A DNA stretch of 16,064 nt from SURF-13 sp038924245 (GCA_038924245.1 JBCKVB010000031.1:1-16064), one strand, 5' to 3'; positions 1 through 11,397 are shown, counted from the stretch's first letter. Numbers and translations are program-made. Notes: generated from the sequence alone by a model not told the origin.

Positions 1-2
1 AG

Positions 3-359
3 TTATTGACACGTTCCGTCCACGATCTCCCAACCCATTTGTTTCGCCGCCGCAAGCGCACGCTCGTACGCCTGATCACGGGCCAGGGCAAGCAACAAGG
101 GTTTGATATGAGGGTAGGCTTTGCGCTGCTGCACCGCAAGCGCTGCGCCACCGTATTCAACGGAGTTGGCCTTGGGGCCGCGCAGAGGCAACACCGCCAC
201 AAAGGGCGGCGGGTTGTCCGTGTCCGTGCTGATGTCGTGTATCGGCGGCAGCCGTATTCCGATAACTATCCAATACGACACCGTCAGCGCTACGGCGGCT
301 GCGATCAGCACTCCCACTAGCGTTAGCATGGATCGCTTTCGTGCTCGATTAGAGACCAT
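3..359 (-). CDS. DUF1499 family membrane-anchored protein, C-terminally truncated
   Basis: Function unknown. Residues about 11–34 form one hydrophobic segment (uncleaved signal or membrane anchor), followed by a stretch typical, from memory, of DUF1499 proteins: PPIHDISTD (38–46), DNPPPFVAVLPLR (48–60), NSVEYGG (65–71), QQRKAYP (77–83) and an ending near GWEIV (109–113). The family continues for roughly another 100 residues after this point, but here TAA falls at 3–5, so most of the DUF1499 domain is missing. The window ends two bases later, so I cannot see whether the rest follows in another frame. The ATG at 357–359 has no clear Shine-Dalgarno; Met11 (327–329) is an alternative start. The gene lies just beyond the rRNA terminator in the same direction. 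It is either a broken gene or a sequence error at the edge. Confidence 0.6.
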   Translation of the reverse strand: MVSNRARKRSMLTLVGVLIAAAVALTVSYWIVIGIRLPPIHDISTDTDNPPPFVAVLPLRGPKANSVEYGGAALAVQQRKAYPHIKPLLLALARDQAYERALAAAKQMGWEIVDGTCQ

Positions 360-374
360 CTGTTGAGCATACAG

Positions 375-410
375 AAATAAAAAACCCCTGCAAGTTTCCT
401 TGCAGGGGTT
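375..410 (-). terminator. Intrinsic terminator of the rRNA operon
   Basis: Read on the minus strand, a perfect 12-bp stem (399–410 with 383–394) closes a GAAA tetraloop (395–398). It is followed by six T (379–384), an A and three more T. It begins ten bases after the 3' end of 5S, the expected place for rrn termination, and separates the operon from the DUF1499 gene. Confidence 0.9.
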
Positions 411-419
411 CGGGTATAA

Positions 420-537
420 AGCCTGGCAGTGTCCTACTTTCGCATAGGATCTCCCACACTATCATCGGCGCTGAACGCTTTCACTTCCGAGTTCGGGATG
501 GGATCGGGTGGTTCACGTTCGCTATGGCCGCCAGACA
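420..537 (-). rRNA. rrf: 5S ribosomal RNA
   Basis: The minus strand reads TGTCTGGCGGCCATAGCG at the 5' end and ends CTGCCAGGCT, which pairs with the start to make helix I. The internal CCGAACTCGGAAGTGAAA is the conserved 5S core. The length of about 118 nt fits. The ends come from comparison with E. coli 5S from memory and may be off by one or two bases. Confidence 0.95.
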
Positions 538-660
538 AACTGGCTTACCGGCGGTAATTCACAGCCGGTAAAAAATCGGGAAGTTGTACAAGGCTTGGGT
601 AATGCACAAATGCCTTACTTATAACTCGCTCGTCTGATTTCCAGACTGCTTGGGTGTTAT
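538..660 (-). other. 23S–5S spacer with processing structures
   Basis: The spacer holds the 3' arm of the 23S processing stalk (641–660), which pairs with 3577–3597 upstream of 23S over about 16 bp plus a short outer clamp, with one bulged A. Nearer 5S is a hairpin with an 8-bp stem (545–552 with 564–571), probably part of the 5S precursor fold. No tRNA is present here. Confidence 0.7.
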
Positions 661-3574
<2,914 letters not shown>

Positions 3575-3857
3575 ATATAACCCCAAACAGTCTTTGGAGT
3601 ATATGTACTGCTGACATTTGCGACATACCCTGGTTGTCCGCACCGGAAAGGGTACGAACAACCATTTGCTAAAGACAGGTTATAACAACCTGTCTCGCGC
3701 CTTGTGAGACTACCGATCACTCGGCAGTCTCAAATACAACTTCCCTAATTGTTAAAGAACAAACGAAAAGTACCAGCTTTTCGTTTCTGGAAAACCCAGA
3801 AGCAAACGCGCACCGCTCACGCTTGCTTCTGAACTCTCCCGCTTACCGGGCTGCGGT
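3575..3857 (-). other. tRNA-Ala–23S internal transcribed spacer
   Basis: A 283-base stretch without a gene. It contains the 5' arm of the 23S processing stalk (3577–3597). It also contains two strong hairpins (stem 3673–3681 with 3687–3695; stem 3705–3711 with 3726–3732 plus an inner CCGA/TCGG), a boxA (3748–3761) and a 7-bp hairpin (3764–3770 with 3777–3783). These fit precursor folding and antitermination; I see no coding potential. Confidence 0.75.
3748..3761 (-). promoter_or_regulatory. Spacer boxA antitermination site
   Basis: The minus strand reads TGTTCTTTAACAAT, almost the classical boxA of E. coli rrn operons. It is the NusB/S10 loading site in RNA and lies between tRNA-Ala and 23S, where a second boxA is known in rrn operons. 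Confidence 0.85.
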
Positions 3858-3933
3858 TGGTGGAGCTGACCGGGATCGAACCGGTGACCTCCTGCTTGCA
3901 AAGCAGGCGCTCTCCCAACTGAGCTACAGCCCC
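3858..3933 (-). tRNA. alaT: tRNA-Ala (anticodon UGC)
   Basis: A 76-nt cloverleaf. The 5' arm GGGGCTG pairs with CAGCTCC, the D-arm is GCTCAGTTGGGAGAGC, the anticodon loop CTTTGCAAG carries TGC, the T-arm has GGTTCGATCC, and CCA is encoded. It is the second spacer tRNA of the rrn operon. Confidence 0.97.
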
Positions 3934-3943
3934 CGATAAAGAC

Positions 3944-4008
3944 AGAGAAAAGTTGCAAGTGAAAAGAGAAAAGTAAATGCACACTTTTCTCTTGCATCTT
4001 TATCTCTG
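3944..4008. repeat. Inverted pair of purine-rich heptanucleotide repeats between the two tRNAs
   Basis: On the plus strand 3944–3978 is five in-phase heptamers: AGAGAAA, AGTTGCA, AGTGAAA, AGAGAAA, AGTAAAT. About 3982–4008 holds the same kind of repeat in inverse orientation, so transcribed RNA can fold into a long AU-rich hairpin between tRNA-Ala and tRNA-Ile. Related heptamers occur at 4101–4152 and 10018–10059. Function unknown; the hairpin may help tRNA processing. Confidence 0.65.
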
Positions 4009-4013
4009 ACGTA

Positions 4014-4090
<77 letters not shown>

Positions 4091-4100
4091 GTCCGAAGAC

Positions 4101-4152
4101 AGTGAAAAGTTAGAAGTGAAAAGTTTTTTAACTCTTCACTCTCGCTTTTCGC
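4101..4152. repeat. Inverted heptanucleotide repeats between 16S and tRNA-Ile
   Basis: On the plus strand the heptamers AGTGAAA, AGTTAGA, AGTGAAA, AGTTTTT run in phase from 4101 to 4128. Inverse copies with one slipped base follow to about 4152, so the two halves can pair. It is the same motif family as in the tRNA–tRNA spacer. Confidence 0.6.
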
Positions 4153-4172
4153 TGGTTTCTGTGCCGCTTCTT

Positions 4173-4201
4173 AAATCAAGTAACTTGTGTGGATGCTCGC
4201 G
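4173..4201 (-). other. 3' arm of the 16S RNase III processing stalk
   Basis: As RNA this arm pairs with the arm upstream of 16S (within 5880–5911) over 29 consecutive positions, three of them G·U wobbles. Such a stalk brings the ends of pre-16S together for RNase III cleavage. It lies 25 bases beyond the mature 16S 3' end. Confidence 0.85.
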
Positions 4202-4226
4202 CCTGACAGGTATCACATTCTCTTTA

Positions 4227-5763
<1,537 letters not shown>

Positions 5764-5879
5764 AAACTTCTCGGCCGCTTGAGGCGGCCAATCTTTTTGC
5801 GATGAAAAGTGACCCTTGCTTCAATTTACATTGACTCAAGGTTGCTTACATCGCGCTACTATTGGTGATACCCAATACG

Positions 5880-5911
5880 CGACGCAAGCACCCACACAAA
5901 TTACTTGATTT
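5880..5911 (-). other. 5' arm of the 16S RNase III processing stalk
   Basis: Complementary to 4173–4201 downstream of 16S, with 29 consecutive pairs. Between this arm and 16S (5764–5879) is leader RNA with smaller hairpins, including a GC stem at about 5773–5788. I see no gene in the leader. Confidence 0.85.
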
Positions 5912-5912
5912 G

Positions 5913-5947
5913 AATTTTTAAAGAGCCGGCCAAAACATTCTTTGGCC
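5913..5947 (-). promoter_or_regulatory. rRNA leader antitermination region (boxB-like hairpin and boxA)
   Basis: In transcription order, a 7-bp hairpin GGCCAAA/TTTGGCC (5941–5947 with 5928–5934, 6-nt loop) is followed two bases later by GCTCTTTAAAAATT (5913–5926), a good boxA. This hairpin-then-boxA order is that of rrn antiterminators. Confidence 0.8.
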
Positions 5948-5961
5948 AAGTGAGACGGAAA

Positions 5962-5990
5962 AGTATATAGGCATTCCGAGTGCGGGTCAA
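5962..5990 (-). promoter_or_regulatory. rRNA operon promoter (sigma-70 type)
   Basis: On the minus strand TTGACC (5985–5990) and TATACT (5962–5967) are separated by exactly 17 bases. An A-rich tract AAAAAGA lies about 20 bases further upstream and could be an UP element. Transcription would start about 190 bases before mature 16S, upstream of boxB and boxA. The discriminator after the -10 is not clearly GC-rich. Confidence 0.85.
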
Positions 5991-6020
5991 CCCATCTGTG
6001 ACATCTTTTTGACTGACCTT

Positions 6021-6045
6021 GCCCTCTGGGCGGCCTCCCCCGGCC

Positions 6046-6053
<8 letters not shown>
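6021..6053 (-). terminator. Possible 3' hairpin after tyrS
   Basis: The minus strand at the tyrS stop codon can fold GCCTCTG (6047–6053) with CAGAGGGC (6021–6028) with one bulged G, plus an inner GGCC/GGCC. It is GC-rich but has no U-run, so it may protect the tyrS mRNA end or attenuate read-through rather than be a full terminator. Confidence 0.35.
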
Positions 6054-7248
<1,195 letters not shown>

Positions 7249-7388
7249 AACTGTTTAGCGTATCACATTGGCCCGGCAGGCCGCGAGCAAGGCCCTGTTC
7301 CCGGCACCCGGCAAGAAAAATCCGCCTAAAGGGGTTGACCCGGAGGCGCGGGGGGATTAAGGTTAAGCGCTTATTAACAGGGGGTTAT

Positions 7389-7529
7389 GTGATTCACTTC
7401 ACGTTTCGTGGAAAGTTGCGGGAGAAATTGCGCGCCACAGCGGGCCGCCGGACGCACCTGTATTGGACGGGACTGGCTGCGAGCGGCCTGGTCGTATTCG
7501 GCGTTCTGCTCGGCCTCACCTCCCGGTAG
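7389..7529 (+). pseudogene. N-terminal membrane anchor of the M23 peptidase, cut off by in-frame TAG
   Basis: This is the front part of the peptidase at 7689–8747, in the same reading frame. It gives 46 codons: a basic start (GKLREKLRATAGRR) and one membrane segment (YWTGLAASGLVVFGVLLGL). TAG follows at 7527–7529. Beyond it the frame stays open through about 53 codons of protein-like sequence (AEATRSEAALSQDNG, then WQSVTIKPGDQ) straight into the peptidase body. The chosen start is GTG 7389, four bases after AGGGGG; TTG at 7335 is a less likely longer start. Without the TAG the protein would be about 452 aa with an N-terminal anchor, like MepM. Causes could be mutation, read-through or a base error. 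Confidence 0.6.
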
Positions 7530-7688
7530 GCGGAGGCGACGCGCAGCGAAGCCGCCCTGTCGCAGGACAATGGCCGCACCGTTTCCGTTCCGCTGGCGCT
7601 GCCCGATGCGCCTTTATCAAGCTACGCCGCCGCCGCGCCCGCCGCTGAACTCGCCTGGCAAAGCGTAACCATCAAGCCGGGCGATCAG

Positions 7689-8747
7689 GTGTCCTCGCTG
7701 TTTCCGCGCCTGGGCCTGAGTCAGCAACAGTTGCACGAGATCATGGCGCTGGGCGCAGCGACCGCAGGGCTGGCGCGCGTCAAGCCGGGGCAGGAGATTA
7801 AATTCCGCACTGCGGGTAATCAGTTGCAGGAATTGCTGTATGAGGTGGACGAGAAGTCATTGCATGTAAAACGCGCAGACGGAAAATTTGTCGCACACCT
7901 GACCCAGCACGCGGTGGAGACACGCGTTTCCTACGCCGCGGGCACGATACAAAGCTCATTGTTTGAAGACGCCCAGGCTGCGGGCCTGTCCGACAACCTC
8001 ACCATGGAAATGGCGGGCATTTTCGGCTGGGATATAGACTTCGCGCTGGATTTGCGCGAAGGCGACGACTTCGGCGTGGTGTATCAGGAACAGTTCATGA
8101 ACGGCCTCAAGCTGCGCGACGGCGCGATCCTCGCCGCGGAATTCACCAATCGCGGCAAGACCTACCGCGCGGTGCGCTACACCGATTCGCAGGGCAACAC
8201 CAGCTATTACACGCCCGATGGCCTCGCCATGCGCAAGGCGTTTCTGCGCACGCCGGTGAAATTCAGCCGCATCAGCTCGCACTTCAGCCTCGCGCGCTAT
8301 CACCCCATTCTGCACCGCATGCGCGCGCACAAGGGCGTGGACTATGCCGCGCCCACCGGCACGCCGGTGAAGGCGGCGGGCGCCGGCAAGGTGATCTTCA
8401 AGGGCGTCAAGGGCGGTTACGGCAATACCGTCATCTTGCAACATGGCAGACAGTACAGCACGCTCTACGGACATTTACATAAGTTCGCGCGCGGCTTAAA
8501 GCAGGGGGCCTCGGTACAGCAGGGCACAACCATCGGTTATGTGGGCAAATCGGGGCTCGCCTCCGGCCCGCATCTGCATTATGAATTCCGCGTCAATGGC
8601 GTGCACAAGAATCCGCTCGCCGTAACCATGCCCAAGGCCGATCCGATTCAGGAAAAATACAAGGCCGCCTTCATGGCCGAGGCGCGCCGTCTGACCGGCC
8701 AGATGGCCTTGATCAAGAGCGGCACGCTGGCGTTAAACGCTCCTTAG
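7689..8747 (+). CDS. MepM-like M23 family murein DD-endopeptidase (body after the amber codon)
   Basis: A zinc metallopeptidase expected to cut peptide cross-links in peptidoglycan in the periplasm. Counting from GTG 7689, residues 1–40 finish a LysM/OapA-like domain (SSLFPRLGLSQQQLHEIM, KPGQEIKF). About 45–190 match the Csd3-like middle domain of E. coli MepM, and 205–312 are the M23 domain. The zinc and catalytic residues are all present: H214 and D218 (HKGVD), H262/H264 (GHLH), H295/H297 (PHLHYE). No signal or membrane segment follows the amber codon, and GTG 7689 lacks a Shine-Dalgarno and cuts into the LysM-like domain. It is therefore probably not the natural start; the natural gene runs from 7389. 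The stop TAG is 49 bases before anmK, a likely operon partner. Confidence 0.85.
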   Translation: MSSLFPRLGLSQQQLHEIMALGAATAGLARVKPGQEIKFRTAGNQLQELLYEVDEKSLHVKRADGKFVAHLTQHAVETRVSYAAGTIQSSLFEDAQAAGLSDNLTMEMAGIFGWDIDFALDLREGDDFGVVYQEQFMNGLKLRDGAILAAEFTNRGKTYRAVRYTDSQGNTSYYTPDGLAMRKAFLRTPVKFSRISSHFSLARYHPILHRMRAHKGVDYAAPTGTPVKAAGAGKVIFKGVKGGYGNTVILQHGRQYSTLYGHLHKFARGLKQGASVQQGTTIGYVGKSGLASGPHLHYEFRVNGVHKNPLAVTMPKADPIQEKYKAAFMAEARRLTGQMALIKSGTLALNAP

Positions 8748-8796
8748 CTCAATCCGCGCTTCCCTGAGGTTACAGGGGTATCCGGGGCAACACTTT

Positions 8797-9951
8797 ATGC
8801 CACACCTCTACCTCGGCCTTATGTCCGGCACCAGCATGGACGCGGCGGATGCGGCGCTGGTGGATTTCAGCGCTGACCAACCAAAACTGATCGCCACCCA
8901 GCGCACTCCGCTCACGGTGGAACTGCGCGCCGCGCTGCTCGCGCTGTGCGTCCCCGGCCCGAACGAGATTGAGCGCATGGCGGAGCTCGATGCGCGGCTG
9001 GGCGAACTCTTCGCCGACAGCGCGCTTGCGCTCTTGAAAAAATCTGGCGTGAAGCCTGTCCAGGTACACGCCATCGGCAGCCACGGTCAGACCGTCCGCC
9101 ATCAACCCAGCGGGCCTTACCCGTTCAGTTTGCAAATCGGCAATCCCGCGCTCATCGCACAACGCACCGGCATCACCACGGTCGCGGATTTCCGCCGTGC
9201 GGACATCGCCGCGGGCGGACAAGGCGCACCGCTGGTGCCCGCGTTTCACAACGCGGTGTTTCGCTCCGCGGAGCATGATCGCGCGGTGGTCAACATCGGC
9301 GGCATCGCCAACATTACGATACTCCACGCTGATCCCTCTCAGGACGTGCGCGGCTTTGATACCGGGCCGGGCAACGTGCTGCTCGATGCGTGGGCGGAAC
9401 GTCACCTCGGAAAACGCATGGATGAAGACGGGCGTTTTGCCGCGAGCGGCAAGGTGCACGAAGGTTTACTCAGCGCACTTTTGAACGACGCTTATTTTTC
9501 ACTCGCCCCACCCAAGAGCACCGGGCGCGAGCACTTCAACATCGCGTGGCTCGACGCCATATTGCAACAACACTCAAAACACCCCCTCTCCCCTGGGGGA
9601 GGGGGCGGGGGTGAGGGGGAAAAGAGCGCGCAAGATGTACAAGCCACGCTGTGCGAACTCAGCGCCGCTTCCATCACCGAGGCGATTTTGCGTTACGCAC
9701 CCGGTACAAAAGAAGTGCTGGTCTGCGGCGGCGGCGCACACAACGCGCACTTGATGCAACGTCTGCGGGCGAGACTGAAAGCCTGTTCCGTCGAATCTAC
9801 TGAGAAATACGGCATCAGCCCGGATTGGATGGAGGCGATGGCCTTTGCCTGGCTTGCGAAACAAACGCTGGAAGAAAAACCCGGTAATCTGCCCGCCGTC
9901 ACCGGCGCAAAACGTGCCGTGGTGTTGGGGGGAATTTATAAAGCTAAGTAG
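8797..9951 (+). CDS. anmK: Anhydro-N-acetylmuramic acid kinase
   Basis: Uses ATP to open and phosphorylate 1,6-anhydro-MurNAc to MurNAc-6-phosphate in cell wall recycling, in the cytosol. Family motifs run in order: GLMSGTSMDAADAALVDF (7–24), GSHGQTVRHQP (94–104), DFRRADIAAGGQGAPLVP (131–148), NIGGIANIT (166–174), GFDTGPGN (186–193) with the probable general base D188, CGGGAHN (310–316) and SPDWMEAMAFAWLA (341–354). The 384 aa are slightly long: residues about 258–277 (HSKHP, Gly6, EGEK) look foreign and are encoded by a G/C-rich palindrome. The flanking domain continues in frame, so the enzyme may still work. ATG 8797 puts MPHLYLGLMSGTS at the usual N-terminus; the Shine-Dalgarno is weak. 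Confidence 0.96.
   Translation: MPHLYLGLMSGTSMDAADAALVDFSADQPKLIATQRTPLTVELRAALLALCVPGPNEIERMAELDARLGELFADSALALLKKSGVKPVQVHAIGSHGQTVRHQPSGPYPFSLQIGNPALIAQRTGITTVADFRRADIAAGGQGAPLVPAFHNAVFRSAEHDRAVVNIGGIANITILHADPSQDVRGFDTGPGNVLLDAWAERHLGKRMDEDGRFAASGKVHEGLLSALLNDAYFSLAPPKSTGREHFNIAWLDAILQQHSKHPLSPGGGGGGEGEKSAQDVQATLCELSAASITEAILRYAPGTKEVLVCGGGAHNAHLMQRLRARLKACSVESTEKYGISPDWMEAMAFAWLAKQTLEEKPGNLPAVTGAKRAVVLGGIYKAK
9582..9619. repeat. G/C-rich palindromic repeat inside anmK
   Basis: CCCCCTCTCCCC is followed at once by TGGGGGAGGGGG, a near-perfect dyad, then CGGGGGTGAGGGG. It looks like the short interspersed palindromes of the CCCTCACCC–stem type found between genes in many bacteria. It inserts about 20 residues in frame into AnmK. 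A related element lies at 11290–11330. Confidence 0.65.
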
Positions 9952-10020
9952 GTCGGATCAAGCGGAGCGGATCCGACTTAAATCTGTCGGCTCCGCCTGA
10001 CGGCTTGAGCCGACCTACTT
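9946..10020. repeat. Double palindrome (REP/BIME-like) between anmK and the citrate synthase gene
   Basis: Two hairpins stand head to head: GTCGGATC/GATCCGAC (9952–9959 with 9970–9977) and GTCGGCTC/GAGCCGAC (9986–9993 with 10007–10014). The whole block is bounded by a perfect 11-bp inverted repeat AAGTAGGTCGG/CCGACCTACTT (9946–9956 with 10010–10020), so it can also fold as one long structure. The anmK stop codon lies in the left arm. Sitting between converging genes, it may end or protect both mRNAs. Confidence 0.75.
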
Positions 10021-10059
10021 TTCTACATACTTTTCTCTTGTATCTTGTTACTTGTATCT
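10018..10059 (-). repeat. Six in-phase heptanucleotide repeats over the end of the citrate synthase gene
   Basis: On the minus strand, AGATACA, AGTAACA, AGATACA, AGAGAAA, AGTATGT, AGAAAAG run without a break. The first heptamers encode the last residues (RYK) and the TAA stop of the citrate synthase; the rest are intergenic. The motif matches those in the rRNA tRNA spacers. Confidence 0.65.
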
Positions 10060-11214
10060 GTCTTTAAGAGACACATACTCGCGCAGCGCCTCGCCGGTGT
10101 AGACCTGCGTCGGTCGGAAGATGCGGTTGTCGGCGATTTGTTCGCTCCAGTGGGCAAGCCAGCCGGCGCTGCGGGCGACGGCGAACAGGGCGGTGAACTG
10201 GTCGGCGGGGATGCCGAGCTCGGCGTAGAGGATGCCGGAGTAGAAATCCACGTTGGGGTACACGCCCTTGGCGGCGAGGCGGTCTTTCGCCGCTTCTTCC
10301 AGCGCATGCGCGATGTCGTAGTAGCGGCTCGCCTTGCCGCCGCGATGCCGGATCAGTTTTTCGATCAGGCCGTGCAGCACCACGGCGCGAGGGTCTTTCA
10401 CCTTGTATTCGCGGTGGCCCATGCCCCAGATGATTTCCTTGGCGGCGAGTTTCTTGTCCAGCCAGTCTTTGACCTTGGAGGGTGAGCCGATTTCATCCAA
10501 CATGCCCAGCACGCGCTGATTGGCGCCACCGTGCAGCGGGCCGGACAGCGCGCCGATGGCGGCGGAGATGACGCTGTAGGGATGGGCGAGCGTGGAGCCG
10601 GTGACCATGGCAGCAAACGTGGAAGCGTTGATGGTGTGCTCGGCGTGCAAGACCAAACAGGCGTCCATGAGTTGCGCCATGAAGGGTTCCGGCTCTTGGC
10701 CGGTGAGCATGTGGAGAAAATTGGCGGCGAAGCCGAGATCGGCGCGCGGCTCGACCAGTTTCTCGCCGCGGCGCAGGCGCTCCCAATAGGCCGCCAAGAG
10801 CGGCATGCGCGCGATGATTTTGACCGACATGGTGCGCACGTAGTCCGGGTCGGCATAGGCGCGCGCGCTGGTGGGCTGCGATATTTCGTCGGGATAAAAC
10901 ATGTCGAGGCTCGCCACCACGCACTGGAGCATGTGCATGGGGTGGCCGTTCCGCGGCAGCGCGCGCATCAGGGTGATGACTTCGGGTTTCAATACGCGCT
11001 GCGCGCGCAGTGCAGCGTCAAACGCGCCCAACGCCTTGGCTGGTGGCAGTTCGCCTTCCAGCAGCAGCAGCGCGGTTTCTTCGTAGTGGCTGTGCGCGGC
11101 GAGCACGTCTATGGGATAGCCGCGGTAGGCGAGCACGCCCTTTTCGCCGTCTATGGAGGAAATGCCGGACTGGGTGGCGGGGACGCCCGCCAAGCCGCGT
11201 ACGTGGGCGCTCAT
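10048..11214 (-). CDS. Citrate synthase (short type I form; 2-methylcitrate synthase possible)
   Basis: Condenses acetyl-CoA with oxaloacetate to citrate at TCA cycle entry, in the cytosol. The 388 aa fit the short dimeric form rather than the ~430-aa NADH-regulated GltA of E. coli. The N-terminal GVPATQSGISSIDGEKGVL (10–28) is typical of this branch. HAEHTINAST is at 190–199; the catalytic triad is H228 (PLHGGAN), H267 (GMGHREYK) and D323 (PNVDFYSG). No prpB or prpD homologue is nearby, which favours citrate over 2-methylcitrate, but sequence alone does not settle it. The ATG at 11212–11214 has no Shine-Dalgarno; it overlaps by four bases the stop of a 10-codon ORF that does have one. The gene sits between anmK and erpA, which are adjacent in P. 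aeruginosa. Confidence 0.93.
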   Translation of the reverse strand: MSAHVRGLAGVPATQSGISSIDGEKGVLAYRGYPIDVLAAHSHYEETALLLLEGELPPAKALGAFDAALRAQRVLKPEVITLMRALPRNGHPMHMLQCVVASLDMFYPDEISQPTSARAYADPDYVRTMSVKIIARMPLLAAYWERLRRGEKLVEPRADLGFAANFLHMLTGQEPEPFMAQLMDACLVLHAEHTINASTFAAMVTGSTLAHPYSVISAAIGALSGPLHGGANQRVLGMLDEIGSPSKVKDWLDKKLAAKEIIWGMGHREYKVKDPRAVVLHGLIEKLIRHRGGKASRYYDIAHALEEAAKDRLAAKGVYPNVDFYSGILYAELGIPADQFTALFAVARSAGWLAHWSEQIADNRIFRPTQVYTGEALREYVSLKDRYK

Positions 11215-11243
11215 GACAGACGCATAAAGTCAAAAGGAGGCAT
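11211..11243 (-). CDS. Possible 10-codon leader peptide upstream of the citrate synthase gene
   Basis: ATG at 11241–11243 follows AAGGAGG (11248–11254) by four bases and reads MPPFDFMRLS. Its TGA (11211–11213) overlaps the citrate synthase ATG in an ATGA junction. The citrate synthase start lacks its own ribosome binding site, so translational coupling would make sense. The ORF is too short to judge by coding statistics, and a chance ORF beside a terminator hairpin is a real alternative. Confidence 0.35.
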   Translation of the reverse strand: MPPFDFMRLS

Positions 11244-11254
11244 CGCGCCTCCTT
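11234..11254 (-). promoter_or_regulatory. Hairpin just upstream of the citrate synthase gene
   Basis: AAGGAGGC (11247–11254) pairs perfectly with GCCTCCTT (11234–11241) around a 5-nt loop, then TTTGACTTT follows. Read one way it is a modest intrinsic terminator for the erpA transcript; read the other way it hides the Shine-Dalgarno and start codon of the small leader ORF. The sequence does not decide between these. Confidence 0.6.
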
Positions 11255-11289
11255 AAATCAGCACGAAAGTGCGTTCAATCATGCGCCAT

Positions 11290-11330
11290 TCACCCCCATC
11301 CCATCCTTCCCTCTGTAAGGGGGAAGGGGA
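11290..11330. repeat. Second G/C-rich palindromic repeat, between erpA and the citrate synthase gene
   Basis: TTCACCCCCATCCCATCC is followed by a stem CCTTCCC (11304–11310)/GGGAAGG. Its order CACCCCC – pyrimidine stem – GGGGGAAGGGG matches the minus-strand reading of the repeat in anmK (TCACCCCC, then a stem ending GAGAGGGG), so I take the two as one family. Confidence 0.5.
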
Positions 11331-11337
11331 TTCGGAG

Positions 11338-11362
11338 CGATCAAAAAGAATCATTTTGATCG
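11338..11362 (-). terminator. AT-rich hairpin downstream of erpA
   Basis: CGATCAAAA (11338–11346) pairs perfectly with TTTTGATCG (11354–11362) across a 7-nt loop, 36 bases after the erpA stop. No T-run follows, so it may be a 3'-end structure rather than a strong terminator. Confidence 0.4.
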
Positions 11363-11397
11363 TTTGTGAAATAACATTGAATGAAACGGGTTCAGCT

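Noticed and set aside
5771..5797. GC hairpin followed by a T-run on the plus strand, resembling a terminator
   Set aside because: It is oriented against the only transcript here and lies in the rRNA leader just before 16S; it is more likely part of precursor folding.
7249..7334. Possible T-box or other tRNA-sensing leader upstream of tyrS
   Set aside because: The space to the divergent gene is short, no T-box sequence is visible, and T-boxes are mostly a Gram-positive device.
7335..7363. TTGACC at 7335–7340 with TAAGGT 17 bases on as a promoter for the peptidase gene
   Set aside because: The -10 matches only three of six consensus bases and the GC-rich spacer gives no support; too weak to list.
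7527..7529. Genome-wide reassignment of TAG (for example pyrrolysine) to explain the peptidase stop
   Set aside because: TAG clearly ends anmK and the peptidase gene itself, and no pyl genes are visible.
8770..9459. Minus-strand ORF of 229 codons opposite anmK
   Set aside because: A shadow frame; anmK has all family motifs on the plus strand.
10531..11256. Plus-strand ORF of 241 codons opposite the citrate synthase gene
   Set aside because: An antisense shadow with low-complexity Arg/Gly/His composition and no recognisable domain.
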